Under the pieces are notes generated by a model. That model saw only the letters and a list, made by a program, of their open reading frames with translations. It was not told where the DNA came from and made no database searches. DNA of 64,000 nt, from assembly GCF_016756775.1 (NCBI RefSeq), contig NZ_JAERMU010000008.1, positions 1 through 64,000 of the forward strand, read 5' to 3'. Positions 32,585-46,080 of the stretch are shown here, one piece after another. This stretch comes from Dryocola clanedunensis subsp. sulfonylureivorans (GTDB lineage Bacteria; Pseudomonadota; Gammaproteobacteria; Enterobacterales; Enterobacteriaceae). Numbering within the stretch: the first letter of the stretch is position 1; each line of letters begins with the position of its first letter. Both the position numbers and the translations under genes were made by a program.

Positions 32585-33880
32585 CTATTCAGGCTTGCGA
32601 TCTCCACGTTCTACAGGATTTTTCGGGTTCGCACTCCACTCGTACCAGCCACCGTCGTATACCCCGACGTTTTTCCAGCCCATCGCTCTTGCGTACATAA
32701 AGGTTTCAGAGGCGCGCCAGCCCGTGCCGCAATAAAATGCAACCTGCTGATCCGGCGTGATATGCCAGTTTTTCCACATTGCCGCTATGTCATCAGCGGC
32801 ACGCATGGTGCCGTCCGGATTATGGAAATCTTCCATATGGGTTGAGTCTGAACCTGCGTGACCCCAGCGAGCGCCTGCGATTTCACCTTTAGGCTTAATA
32901 TAGCTGTAGCCGCTGGTGGTGCCGATAAATTCGGGCCAGGAGCGAATACTCACCAGCGAGGCGTCTTTGCGATGCAGCAGCGCTCGGGCCTGAACTGTAT
33001 TCAGCATCAGCTGCGGCTGCCCCGGAATGGTCGCGCCGAAATCAGGTGCAGGCTGCACTTTTCCGGGTAAACCGCGCTCAACGGGCAGGCCGGAATCGCT
33101 CCAGGTCTGCCAGCCACCGTCCAGAATGCGCACATCCTTCACGCCGGCGTACAGCATGATTTGCGCCACGCGTGCTGCCGCGTAAACGTCACGGCCGTAG
33201 AGCACCACAGTGGTGTCGTGGCGGATACCGTGTTTTGCCAGCATGGCTTTCAGCTGTGCGTCGGAAACCTTGTTCCACAGCGGTTCGCTCTCCACCTCAT
33301 TGGTGTCGATATAGTCTGCGCCAGGAATATGGCTCAGCAGATATTTTTTCGGTGCGCCCCAGCCGGCTTCAATCACTTTCCACTCACCGGCAGGTGCGGC
33401 GGTAACAGGTTTCTTCTGCTGAAGATCGTGGATCCACTGGGGATAAACGAGCTGTTCAAAATGGGCCATTCTTTGCAGCCGCGCTGCGTTTTGCAGGCCG
33501 TCCGTCAGCAGGGCAACGTGGCTGAAACCGAGCTTTTCCAGGCGAGATTTCACGGCCTGCGTATCTTCTTTACTGCCGTAAAGCGCGATCACACCGGAAT
33601 CGGTGAGCTGATGCTGCTTTGCCCACTCGCTTATCTGCTCGTCGCTCATCAGGGTGAGCCAGGAGGCCGAGAGATTGAGCGCCGCAGGTTCATGGCCGCC
33701 CGTACCGTTTAAGGTCTGCGGCCAGCCGTTATAAAACGCGCTCGGACGGGTATCGATTAATGTCCCTTTTTGCGCCTGTAGCTGAGCAAAATTCATAGGC
33801 TGAGTCTGGGTCGCGGCAAAGGTGGAACAGGACAGCCCGGCAAGCAGCAGGGCGGTGGTTAGCTGAGAAACACGTTTCAT
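32585..33880 (-). CDS. ynjE: Periplasmic rhodanese-like sulfurtransferase YnjE
   Basis: YnjE is a three-domain rhodanese found in the periplasm; E. coli YnjE has weak thiosulfate sulfurtransferase activity. The 431-residue product has a signal peptide (residues 1-22, ending STFA) and three rhodanese domains. The active Cys of the last domain is in VAFYCGTGWRASE; the first two domains lack the Cys loop, as in E. coli. It lies 70 bases after ynjD, with which it is probably transcribed. Confidence 0.92.
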   Translation of the reverse strand: MKRVSQLTTALLLAGLSCSTFAATQTQPMNFAQLQAQKGTLIDTRPSAFYNGWPQTLNGTGGHEPAALNLSASWLTLMSDEQISEWAKQHQLTDSGVIALYGSKEDTQAVKSRLEKLGFSHVALLTDGLQNAARLQRMAHFEQLVYPQWIHDLQQKKPVTAAPAGEWKVIEAGWGAPKKYLLSHIPGADYIDTNEVESEPLWNKVSDAQLKAMLAKHGIRHDTTVVLYGRDVYAAARVAQIMLYAGVKDVRILDGGWQTWSDSGLPVERGLPGKVQPAPDFGATIPGQPQLMLNTVQARALLHRKDASLVSIRSWPEFIGTTSGYSYIKPKGEIAGARWGHAGSDSTHMEDFHNPDGTMRAADDIAAMWKNWHITPDQQVAFYCGTGWRASETFMYARAMGWKNVGVYDGGWYEWSANPKNPVERGDRKPE

Positions 33881-33950
33881 CTAATAACCTGAAGAATAAT
33901 CAAAGAGCCGGGATTGTGCGCCTGGAAGACGCTGAGTTCTTTGCGTTATC

Positions 33951-34562
33951 TCATAGAGTGATAATTTTGCCACCCGGAGGAATATCCTGCGCATCGTGCG
34001 TGACCAGTACGACAGGCAGCGCTTGCCCGGCAATATTGTCGCTGATGAACTGGCGAAACTGGGCGCGTAAATCCCGATCGAGACGGGAAAAAGGTTCATC
34101 GAGCAGCAGGGCTTCCGGGCGGGCGAGCAGGGCTCGCAGCACGCTTACCCGCGCTCGTTCACCTCCAGAAAGCGTGGCGGGATCCCGGCTGGCGTATCCC
34201 GCAAGGCCAGCGCTTTCCAGCGCCTGTTCGGCAAGCTGTCTGCCTTTAAGATCTTTCGGGATCGCCATCTGCAAATTTTGACCGACGCTAAGATGCGGAA
34301 ACAGCAGTGCATCCTGGAACAGAATGCCGATGCGCCTGCGTTCAACAGGCAGCGTGTCGCGACGGCTATCGTTCAGCCACAGCTCGCCGCTCGCGGTAAA
34401 CGAAGGGGGCAGTGCCCCGATCATCCAGTTCAGGAAGGTTGATTTACCCACGCCCGACGGCCCCATCAGCGTCACAATCTCGCCGGGGGCGACATCAAAG
34501 CTGAGACTGTCCAGCAGCGGACGCGAGCCGTAAAAAAGAGAACAATCACGAACGCTGAGCAT
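33951..34562 (-). CDS. ynjD: ABC transporter ATP-binding protein YnjD
   Basis: YnjD is the ATPase of the uncharacterised YnjBCD importer. The 203-residue product has Walker A GPSGVGKST, signature LSGGERARVSV, Walker B ALLLDEPFS and the H-loop VTHDAQD. It overlaps ynjC by one base. The substrate is unknown; the partner binding protein YnjB resembles iron- or thiamine-type binders in fold only. Confidence 0.95.
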   Translation of the reverse strand: MLSVRDCSLFYGSRPLLDSLSFDVAPGEIVTLMGPSGVGKSTFLNWMIGALPPSFTASGELWLNDSRRDTLPVERRRIGILFQDALLFPHLSVGQNLQMAIPKDLKGRQLAEQALESAGLAGYASRDPATLSGGERARVSVLRALLARPEALLLDEPFSRLDRDLRAQFRQFISDNIAGQALPVVLVTHDAQDIPPGGKIITL

Positions 34563-36145
34563 TAGCGTAATCCTTGTCGGTAATGGCCCACCAGGCGGGC
34601 TGCCTGAAGCGTAAGAATAAACATCCCGGCAGGCAGGATTATCTGCAACAGCGCCTGTATCGCCAGCTGCTGCGGATCGCCTCCGCTGCTGAGCGCGACG
34701 GCTTCGGTGGTCACGGTAGCGAAACGTCCCGCTCCGGCGTAAAGCGTGGGCAGATACTGCGCGATGCTGACGGAGAAGCCAACCGCTAACGCCCCGAGCA
34801 GCGGGCGCAGCAGGAGTGGCACCTTGAGCAGCCAGAGCACTTTCCAGCTCGACCAGCCCAACGTGCGCGCGGTGACTGAATGGCGAGGATCAAGCTGTAG
34901 CCACGCTGGTCGCAGAACCAATAACGTGTAGGGGATCACCCACAGCAGATGGCTCCAGACCAATGCCTGCCACGTTGCTTCCTGCGAAATATGCAGCAGC
35001 AGCTGATACTGCCCGGCGGCTAGCGGCAAAGCGGGGAGCACCAGCGGCAGTAAAAGCAGCACGTCAAAGCGGCGTGAACAGCCTTCCAGCCAGAGTAAAA
35101 CGCAAAACGTGGCCAGCACGCAGCTTGCCAGCGCCAGCCAAAGCGCCGTCCACAGCGTGTCATAACGGGCTGTCTGCCAGCCTGCAAAGCTGAAAGTATC
35201 CGGTAATAATGCCGGATAAAACCAGCTTTCCGCCAGCGACCAACCGATCAAAATAGCCATTGCGGCGATGCCGATGCCGAAGAGGATGACCGTCAGCGTT
35301 GTGGAAAAAGCCCGAATATCATATCCAGAGCGATGGCCGGAAAACGTAGCCAGATGGCGGCGCAAACCGCGCCAGAGCAGCCTGCCGGTGATGCTAAACC
35401 CTGCCAGTAGCACGAGCAGCATGAGTGAAACCGCCATGCCCATGGCCTGCTGCTGCGGATCGTAGTCGCTCATCCAGAGCCATGCCAGCACGGCGAGCGT
35501 AGGGGGATTGCCCGGCCCGAGAATTATCGACACGTCCACCACCGACAGGCTGTAGGCTATGACGGCAACTAACGCCCAGCCCAGACGGGGCAGAAGCTGC
35601 GGCACCACGACAAGGAGTCGGCTATGCAGAGGCCCGTAGCCGAGAGACCGGCAGACGACGAGCTGCTGTTCAAGTTCGCTCTGGCTGAGCTGCGTGCCGG
35701 CAAACCACAGTAAAAACCAGGCTTCTTTCAGCGCCAGCATCAGGCCCAGCCCCACGCCAACGTTGTCGACAGGGAAGGCGAGATGAAGCAGGCGCGCCAG
35801 CCAGCCGTGTTCGCTGAACAGGAACAGCAGACCGCTGGCGAATGCAACGTGGGGAAAGGCGAGCAGCAGCGGCAGGCGACGGACGTAGCCCTGCCAGCGT
35901 GGCCCCGGCCATAATCCACAGACAACCGTTAACGTCAGAATTAGCGCGCCGCTGACGCTTATCACGACGGAGACGAGCGTGGCGAGCATCGCCTCGGGGA
36001 ACTGATTATCCTGTAAAGCATGCAGCCAGACCCCTCTGTTCGCCAGCGGGGCGGCCATAAACGCTAAGCCGGGCAGCATGGGCAAAAACACCAGGCCCGC
36101 CGCCAGCGCTGCCAGCCCCTGAGAGAGGGAGATCTTTGGCTTCAT
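34562..36145 (-). CDS. ynjC: ABC transporter permease YnjC
   Basis: YnjC is a double-length permease (527 residues, about 12 membrane segments) that carries two permease halves in one chain, as in the iron(III) and thiamine permeases FbpB and ThiP. Each half has a cytoplasmic loop with an EAA-like motif, for example SLGYGPLHSRLLVVVPQLLP in the first and TLGWSSWKVLWLLKVPLLL in the second. It overlaps both ynjB (4 bases) and ynjD (1 base), so the three are translated together. Confidence 0.93.
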   Translation of the reverse strand: MKPKISLSQGLAALAAGLVFLPMLPGLAFMAAPLANRGVWLHALQDNQFPEAMLATLVSVVISVSGALILTLTVVCGLWPGPRWQGYVRRLPLLLAFPHVAFASGLLFLFSEHGWLARLLHLAFPVDNVGVGLGLMLALKEAWFLLWFAGTQLSQSELEQQLVVCRSLGYGPLHSRLLVVVPQLLPRLGWALVAVIAYSLSVVDVSIILGPGNPPTLAVLAWLWMSDYDPQQQAMGMAVSLMLLVLLAGFSITGRLLWRGLRRHLATFSGHRSGYDIRAFSTTLTVILFGIGIAAMAILIGWSLAESWFYPALLPDTFSFAGWQTARYDTLWTALWLALASCVLATFCVLLWLEGCSRRFDVLLLLPLVLPALPLAAGQYQLLLHISQEATWQALVWSHLLWVIPYTLLVLRPAWLQLDPRHSVTARTLGWSSWKVLWLLKVPLLLRPLLGALAVGFSVSIAQYLPTLYAGAGRFATVTTEAVALSSGGDPQQLAIQALLQIILPAGMFILTLQAARLVGHYRQGLR

Positions 36146-37317
36146 CGGGAACCGTAGCGGGTAAGCCAGGCCTTTTCGATGGCCGCAACCCAGGCGGCAT
36201 GCGGTTCCGCCAGGAACGGCACCGGCTCGAGGCTATCAGGCACATGTTCAGCCAGCTGGTGATTTAGCGGCGCGGGCAGTAATTTAGCGTCGAGGATTGT
36301 CGGGTCGCCCCAGACGGCAGGATCGGCCTTACGGATCTGCGCCGCAGGTGACATCAGGAAGTTGGCAACAACCATGGCTGCCGCTTTAGATTTTGCATTC
36401 GCGGGAATCGCCACGAAATGCACATTGCCGAGCATGCCCCGTTCAAAACCAAAGGAGCGAGCCGTGGTGGGCAGCTGATGGCGGGCAATCAGATTGTCCA
36501 CATGAGCGGGGTTAAAAGTGACGGACAGCAACAGCTCGCTGTCTGCCAGCATGCGGTCCATTCTGGCAGACGTCGGCGGAAAAGCTTTTCCAGCGCGCCA
36601 CAGATACGGGTGCAGCCGGTCGAGGTAACGCCACAGCGGGGCGGTAACTTTATCGAACGTCGCCGGGTCTGGCGGCTGGCGCAGAGCCTGGGGATCGTCA
36701 GTGAGGACAATCAGCAGCTGTTCGATAAAGGCGGTGCCGGTAAAGTCCGGCGGGCGAGGGTAGCTGACCTTGCCGGGATGCTCTTTCGCAAAAGTAAGCA
36801 GCGCTTCGGCGCTACGTGGAAAAGAAGCGCTGCGCTGCTTGTCGCCGATCAGCATCAGCTGAGCGCTGCCCCACGGCGCTTCAGCGCCGTCAACGGGTTG
36901 CGAAAAATCTTCCCTGACGGGCTTTTGCACATCGACGTAGCGCCAGTTTGGCAATGTTTCTGCCCAGTCCTCGGCGAGCAGTCCGGCGCGCTTAAGCGCG
37001 TGGAAGTTTTCACCGTTCACCCAGAGCAAATCGACAGAGCCAGACGTTTTTCTTCCGGCTGCGCTCTCGCTCTGAATGCGTTTTACCGCTTCAGCAGCGT
37101 CCGCCAGACGCACCATCTTTAACGTTATGCCGTAATGCTCTTTTACCTGCACGCCTGCCCAGTCCAGATAGCTATTTACCGCCGGGTCGCCACCCCAGGC
37201 GTTGAAATAAACCGTCTGGCCGTTTGCCTGCTGGCGGAGATCGTTCCAGTTCGCAGGCTGCGCGAAAACGTTAGCGCTCAGCGTAATAAGGGAAAGAAAC
37301 AGAGAGCATAAACGCAT
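36142..37317 (-). CDS. ynjB: ABC transporter substrate-binding protein YnjB
   Basis: YnjB is the periplasmic binding protein of the YnjBCD importer. I chose the ATG at 37317, after GAGGATATC, giving 391 residues that begin with a signal peptide (MRLCSLFLSLITLSANVFAQ); the longer frame would place a second hydrophobic stretch before it. The mature protein has the type 2 binding fold, including VYFNAWGGDPAVNSYLDW near the start. The substrate is unknown. It overlaps ynjC by 4 bases. Confidence 0.92.
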   Translation of the reverse strand: MRLCSLFLSLITLSANVFAQPANWNDLRQQANGQTVYFNAWGGDPAVNSYLDWAGVQVKEHYGITLKMVRLADAAEAVKRIQSESAAGRKTSGSVDLLWVNGENFHALKRAGLLAEDWAETLPNWRYVDVQKPVREDFSQPVDGAEAPWGSAQLMLIGDKQRSASFPRSAEALLTFAKEHPGKVSYPRPPDFTGTAFIEQLLIVLTDDPQALRQPPDPATFDKVTAPLWRYLDRLHPYLWRAGKAFPPTSARMDRMLADSELLLSVTFNPAHVDNLIARHQLPTTARSFGFERGMLGNVHFVAIPANAKSKAAAMVVANFLMSPAAQIRKADPAVWGDPTILDAKLLPAPLNHQLAEHVPDSLEPVPFLAEPHAAWVAAIEKAWLTRYGSR

Positions 37318-37463
37318 AGAGATATCCTCAGTTTTAAACGGGGTGGCGCTGGTACATCCCCATCCGACGGGAATCGGTAATACGAAAATCAGCGGCAGGA
37401 AGATGAGGAGCAGCGCGACGAAAAGCAAATGATGCATTCCCGTCCCGCTCCTTGCTCAGGGAG

Positions 37464-38270
37464 TTAAAGCTTGAACTGGGCCCAGACCGGCGCATGGTCA
37501 GACGGTTTTTCCATGCTGCGAATATCGTAATCGATGCCGGTTGCCACGCAGCGTTCCGCCAGCGGCTGGCTGGCCAGCAGCAGATCGATACGCAGGCCGC
37601 GGTTGTCGTCAAAGCCTTTCGAGCGATAGTCGAACCAGGAGAATTTGTCCTGAGTTTCCGGGTTGGCGTGGCGGAAGGTATCCACCAGGCCCCAGCTGAT
37701 CAGGCGGTCCATCCACTCGCGCTCTTCCGGCAGGAAGGAGCACTTGCCGGTGCGCAGCCAGCGCTTACGGTTATCTTCACCGATGCCGATATCCAGATCC
37801 GTCGGGCTGATGTTAACGTCACCCATGATCAGCACAGGATTGTCTTTGTTCAGTTCATTGGTGAGGTAGTCCTGTAGATCCTGGTAGAACTTCGCTTTTG
37901 CCGGGAATTTGGTCGGATGGTCGCGGCTTTCACCCTGCGGGAAGTAACCGTTGATCACCGTCAGGTTGCCGAGCGGGGAAGGAATTTCCGCCATGATAAT
38001 GCGGCGCTGGGCCTCTTCATCATCGCCAGGGAAGCCGCGGCGCACGGCAACGGGCGTCTCTTTGGTCAACAGCGCCACGCCGTAATGGCCCTTCTGACCG
38101 TGATAAAAGACGTTGTATCCCAGCTTCGCGACCTCTTCCAGCGGGAACATATCATCATGAACTTTCGTTTCCTGCAGGCCGATGACGTCCGGCTGATGCT
38201 GTTCGACGATTGCCGCAAGCTGATGTGGACGGGCACGCAGGCCATTGATATTAAAAGAGACAAATTTCAT
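37464..38270 (-). CDS. xthA: Exodeoxyribonuclease III
   Basis: XthA cuts DNA at abasic sites and removes 3' blocks in base excision repair. The 268-residue product (start chosen at 38270, giving the exact E. coli length) has catalytic Glu in LQETKVHD, Asp and Asn in [13 protein letters not shown], and His in [10 protein letters not shown]. It is a single gene, divergent from the ast operon across a 480-base regulatory gap. Confidence 0.97.
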   Translation of the reverse strand: MKFVSFNINGLRARPHQLAAIVEQHQPDVIGLQETKVHDDMFPLEEVAKLGYNVFYHGQKGHYGVALLTKETPVAVRRGFPGDDEEAQRRIIMAEIPSPLGNLTVINGYFPQGESRDHPTKFPAKAKFYQDLQDYLTNELNKDNPVLIMGDVNISPTDLDIGIGEDNRKRWLRTGKCSFLPEEREWMDRLISWGLVDTFRHANPETQDKFSWFDYRSKGFDDNRGLRIDLLLASQPLAERCVATGIDYDIRSMEKPSDHAPVWAQFKL

Positions 38271-38352
38271 AAATAGCAGCCAGGATAGCAAGTTAAGGTT
38301 GCTGGATGGTAGCAGAAGATCGCTGTGAATGCTGCGCTGTGTACCCGCATAT

Positions 38353-38386
38353 TGCCGGATGGCGCTAACGCTTATTCGACCTACAA
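38353..38386. repeat. REP element
   Basis: TGCCGGATGGCGCTAACGCT followed by TATTCGACCTACAAG is a standard enterobacterial REP, placed between xthA and astC. Confidence 0.8.
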
Positions 38387-38426
38387 GAGAGGGGGGATAA
38401 GCGCAGCGTCATTACCGGGCAACATC

Positions 38427-38463
38427 TGCACCAAAATGACCCGTCTCGCCCCGAACTGGTGCA
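38427..38463. promoter_or_regulatory. Two NtrC-like sites upstream of astC
   Basis: TGCACCAAAATGACC (38427-38441) and GCCCCGAACTGGTGCA (38448-38463) each resemble the NtrC site TGCACC-N5-GGTGCA, with one good half each. Their centres are about two helical turns apart and about 200 bases before a sigma-54 promoter, as expected for an enhancer. Confidence 0.6.
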
Positions 38464-38662
38464 CAAACGGCGAGCAAATCCCGCCAGCGATCACAATTCC
38501 AGCATTATATTTTACACTTGCATAATATTTCTTGTTTTCCTACGGCAAAGCCGCCCCGCTCGTAAAACTATGCACTTAATATTCATATAAACTGCATAAA
38601 TTAATGTTGTAACTCCTTGATTTTCCTTTCTGGCGCTCTCGTTATGCAGTTTTATCGCTGGC

Positions 38663-38678
38663 TGGCACGAACGGTGCA
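38663..38678 (+). promoter_or_regulatory. Sigma-54 promoter of astCADBE
   Basis: TGGCACGAACGGTGCA matches the sigma-54 consensus TGGCAC-N5-TTGCA except for one base. It lies 73 bases before astC, as in E. coli, where the operon responds to nitrogen limitation. Confidence 0.88.
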
Positions 38679-38750
38679 ATCTACATTCACAGTGCAAACA
38701 CCCAATCATTTAACATTTAATTTACTAATTCTTTACCAGAAGAGGTCGCT

Positions 38751-39967
38751 ATGTCGCAATCAATTACCCGCCAGAACTTCGACGAATGGATGATGCCCGT
38801 TTACGCCCCTGCGGCTTTTATTCCGGTGCGCGGTGAAGGTTCGACTTTGTGGGATCAGCAGGGTAAGGATTACCTCGATTTTGCGGGCGGGATTGCGGTT
38901 AACGCGCTGGGGCACGCCAACCCGGACCTGTGTGCGGCCCTCGTTGCCCAGGCCGAAAAGTTCTGGCATACCGGCAACGGCTATACCAACGAGCCGATTT
39001 TGCGTCTGGCAAAGCAGCTTATCGACGCGACTTTCGCCGACAAAGTATTCTTCTGTAATTCGGGGGCGGAAGCCAACGAGGCGGCACTCAAGCTGGCCCG
39101 CAAATATGCTCACGATAATTTTGGTCCGCAAAAGAGCGGCATCGTCGCGTTCAAAAACGCCTTCCATGGCCGAACCCTGTTTACCGTTTCCGCAGGCGGA
39201 CAGCCCGCCTATTCAAAAGACTTTGCGCCGCTGCCGGCGGATATCAGCCACGCCGTTTATAACGACCTGCAGTCCGCCAGCGAGCTTATCGACGAAAACA
39301 CCTGCGCGGTGATCGTTGAGCCAATGCAGGGCGAGGGCGGCGTGGTGCCTGCGGACCCAACGTTCCTGCAGGGCCTGCGCGAACTTTGCGACCGCCATAA
39401 CGCCGTGCTGATTTTCGACGAGGTGCAGACCGGCGTCGGGCGTACCGGCTCCCTGTACGCCTATATGCACTACGGCATCACGCCGGACGTACTCTCTACC
39501 GCAAAAGCGCTGGGCGGCGGCTTCCCGATTGGCGCGATGCTGACCACTGATAAATTCTCGCAGGTGATGGTTGTCGGCACCCACGGGACGACCTATGGCG
39601 GCAACCCGCTGGCGGGCGCGGTCGCGGGACGCGTGATGGAGATTATCAATACTCCACAAGTGCTGGACGGCGTGAAGCAGCGTCACGAGTGGTTTGTCGA
39701 GCGCCTTAACAAGATCAATCAGAAGCATCAGCTGTTCAGCGAAGTCCGCGGGCTGGGTCTGCTAATTGGCTGCGTGCTGCAACAGGAACACGCGGGCAAA
39801 GCTAAACTTATTCTACAGGCCGCCGTTCAGGAAGGGCTGATGATCCTGATAGCGGGTGCCAACGTGGTGCGCTTCGCCCCGTCGCTGATTATCAGCGAGG
39901 CGGATGTGCGCAAAGGACTCGACCGCTTTGAGCGCGCCTGTGAACGCTTCACTGCGGGAGAAACATC

Positions 39968-39971
<4 letters not shown>
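38751..39971 (+). CDS. astC: Succinylornithine transaminase AstC
   Basis: AstC transfers the amino group of N2-succinylornithine to 2-oxoglutarate in the arginine succinyltransferase pathway. The 406-residue product has the class III aminotransferase signature, with the pyridoxal-binding Lys in [14 protein letters not shown] and Asp in [14 protein letters not shown]. It begins the operon after AGAGGTCGCT and overlaps astA by 4 bases. ArgD paralogues are similar, but the operon settles the call. Confidence 0.97.
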
Positions 39972-43802
<3,831 letters not shown>

Positions 43803-43814
43803 AACAGATAATTT

Positions 43815-43890
43815 AGCCGGATGACGCAACCGATTTTCCACCTGCCGTGACCAGTGCCCAGGTTGGATAACAGGCAGCGTCATCCGTTGT
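43815..43890. repeat. Inverted REP pair between astB and astE
   Basis: CGGATGACGC (43818-43827) and GCGTCATCCG (43877-43886) are exact inverted copies within REP-like sequence. The hairpin in the message may stabilise the upstream part of the ast transcript. Confidence 0.65.
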
Positions 43891-44050
43891 TTTGGTTTCA
43901 ATAGCTTACCCTGAGCCGTACTCTCCGGTAGGCTTATTCCCTCATTCGTAAATAACACTACTAAAATCAGGCATATCAGCTTACTGTTTTAAACCTATAA
44001 TTTACTGAGTGGACAGTTTACCCAACCCATTCGGCCATTCAGGAGGCACA

Positions 44051-45016
44051 ATGCTGGATTTTCTGGCGCAGACCCTGGCAGGGAAAGCGCCATCGCAAAC
44101 GGAAGGAAAGAATGACCATTTAAGCTGGCAGTGGTGCGATGAGGGGATCCTGACGCTCACGCCGCTGCAGCCGGTGGAGAAAGCGCTGGTTATCTCAGCC
44201 GGCGTTCACGGGAACGAAACGGCGCCGGTGGAGATCCTGGCGCAGCTGGTGGACGATCTCGTGGCGGGCAGGCTGGCCCTCCAGTGGCGGCTGCTGGTGA
44301 TCTTCGGCAATCCTGCGGCGCTGCGCGCAAATAAACGCTATATGCACAGCGATATGAACCGTATGTTCGGTGGGCGCTGGCAGCAGTTCCCGGAAAGCAT
44401 TGAAACGCAGCGGGCCGGTCGGCTTGAGCATGCGCTGGAGCTGTTCTGGTCACAGGGGGATGAAACCATCCTCTGGCATCTGGATATGCACACGGCAATC
44501 CGCAGCTCTTACCACCCTCGTTTTGGTGTGCTCCCGACGCGTCCGCTACCCTATGATGAAGCCTATCTCTCCTGGCTTGGCTGCGCAGGCCTGCAGGCGC
44601 TGGTATTTCATAAAGCGCCAGGCGGCACCTTCACCCATTTCAGCAGCGAGCACTTTACGGCGCTGAGCTGCACGCTGGAATTAGGCAAGGCGCAGCCGTT
44701 CGGCGAAAACGATCTTAACCAGTTTGCCGTCACGAAAGATGCGCTGACGGCGCTGCTGATTGGCGGTGAAGTCCCGGTTGCCGAGGCGGAGCCCCTTCGT
44801 TATGAAGTGGCCCAGCAGATAACCAGGCTCTCTGAATCCTTTGTGTTGCATATGGGGGCACAGACACAGAACTTTACCGCTTTTCCGAAAGACACGCTGC
44901 TGGCGGAAGATGGCAACACGCGCTATGTCGTGAAAGAGGATAAAGAGTTTGTTTTATTCCCTAACCCAGATGTTGCGCTCGGGCTGCGGGCGGGATTAAT
45001 GCTCAAAGAAATATAA
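44051..45016 (+). CDS. astE: Succinylglutamate desuccinylase AstE
   Basis: AstE splits N-succinylglutamate into glutamate and succinate, the last step. I chose the ATG at 44051, after AGGAGGCAC, giving 321 residues. Zinc ligands are visible in [13 protein letters not shown] (His, Glu) and [10 protein letters not shown] (His). In E. coli astE lies against astB; here it stands off by 248 bases and may need its own promoter or read-through. Confidence 0.96.
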   Translation: MLDFLAQTLAGKAPSQTEGKNDHLSWQWCDEGILTLTPLQPVEKALVISAGVHGNETAPVEILAQLVDDLVAGRLALQWRLLVIFGNPAALRANKRYMHSDMNRMFGGRWQQFPESIETQRAGRLEHALELFWSQGDETILWHLDMHTAIRSSYHPRFGVLPTRPLPYDEAYLSWLGCAGLQALVFHKAPGGTFTHFSSEHFTALSCTLELGKAQPFGENDLNQFAVTKDALTALLIGGEVPVAEAEPLRYEVAQQITRLSESFVLHMGAQTQNFTAFPKDTLLAEDGNTRYVVKEDKEFVLFPNPDVALGLRAGLMLKEI

Positions 45017-45021
45017 AAAGG

Positions 45022-45053
45022 ATGGCTCTCAGGCATGAGAGCCATTAATTTTC
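45022..45053 (+). terminator. Terminator of the ast operon
   Basis: ATGGCTCTC and GAGAGCCAT form a perfect 9-bp stem around AGGCAT, followed by TTAATTTTC. Confidence 0.75.
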
Positions 45054-45125
45054 TTCCGTTCGACAGAAGGATGCAGATAATTCTTAACCTGCTGCTTTCT
45101 TCAGCGCTGCATTTACTATACACTC

Positions 45126-45205
45126 TCTCCATAATCTCTTGAAAATCAGCCTGTTGTTATATTTTGTCATCATTATCCCCACCTTAATTCTTATTTTCTC
45201 CATAA
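45126..45205 (+). promoter_or_regulatory. Two BaeR-like boxes upstream of spy
   Basis: TCTCCATAA occurs at 45126-45134 and 45197-45205, both matching the BaeR pattern TCTnCAnAA. The rest of the 328-base astE-spy gap is AT-rich and holds no gene. Spy is a known target of BaeSR and CpxAR envelope stress control. Confidence 0.6.
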
Positions 45206-45344
45206 TTGATGCATTATTGTTTTTTATCCTTGCAATGCTTTACTCCGGCACTCTACTGCTTGACGATTGACCCCGTAAACTCAATCTCGTCAACACGGCA
45301 ACCCAGTCGTGAAAAGAACCAAATTAAATGAGAAGGATAATATT

Positions 45345-45833
45345 ATGCGTAAATTAACAGCTCTCTTTGTTGCTTCAACTCTGGCTCTGGGCGCAGCGAA
45401 CCTGGCGCACGCCGCAGACACCACTTCGACTACCGCGGCAAAAACTGATGCGCCGATGATGCATCACAAAGGTATGCGCGGTGGTCATCACGATATGATG
45501 TTTAAAAATCTGAACCTGACCGACGCGCAGAAGCAGCAGGTGCGCGATATCATGAAAGCCCAGCGCGGTAAGATGGAGCGTCCTTCATTAGAAGAACGTC
45601 GCGCGGCACACAGCATTATCGCAAGCGATAGCTTCGATAAGGCGAAGGCTGAGGCGCAGATTGATAAAATGGCCGCGCAGAACAAGGCCCGCATGCTGGC
45701 TCACATGGAAACTCAGAATAAGATCTACAACATTCTGACCCCTGAGCAGAAAAAGCAATTTAATGCCAATTTTGAGAAGCGTCTGACAGAACGTCATGCG
45801 CATGAAGGTAAAATGCCAACCGATCACGAATAA
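45345..45833 (+). CDS. spy: Periplasmic chaperone Spy
   Basis: Spy is an ATP-independent periplasmic chaperone that cradles unfolded proteins under envelope stress. The 162-residue product starts at the ATG at 45345 after AGAAGGA, has a signal peptide (residues 1-23, ending LAHA), and both LTxxQ repeats of the family (NLTDAQKQQ and ILTPEQKKQF). The mature protein is all-helical, basic and rich in Met and His (MMHHKGMRGGHHDMM). Confidence 0.96.
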   Translation: MRKLTALFVASTLALGAANLAHAADTTSTTAAKTDAPMMHHKGMRGGHHDMMFKNLNLTDAQKQQVRDIMKAQRGKMERPSLEERRAAHSIIASDSFDKAKAEAQIDKMAAQNKARMLAHMETQNKIYNILTPEQKKQFNANFEKRLTERHAHEGKMPTDHE

Positions 45834-45851
45834 CTGATCGACTGACTTAAG

Positions 45852-45912
45852 ACCGCCGGTCTTGTCCACGAGAGCGTTATCGCTGTGGGCAGGACCGGCG
45901 GTTTTCTTTTTT
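45852..45912 (+). terminator. Terminator after spy
   Basis: ACCGCCGGTC pairs with GACCGGCGGT around a long loop that has its own short stem, followed by TTTTCTTTTTT. Confidence 0.85.
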
Positions 45913-46080
45913 ATACTTCCAGCCTTCTTCCCCTCTCTCCTCCCGATATCGCTGCCGCACGGCAGGATTTTGTCGCAAGACATAAAAAAAGCTGGCCTGT
46001 CTTCCTGCAGAGAATATATCTTTTTCCCCGGCGCAGAATTAACGTTAAATCAATATTTTCGTTTTGCTAAGGAACCCGCT

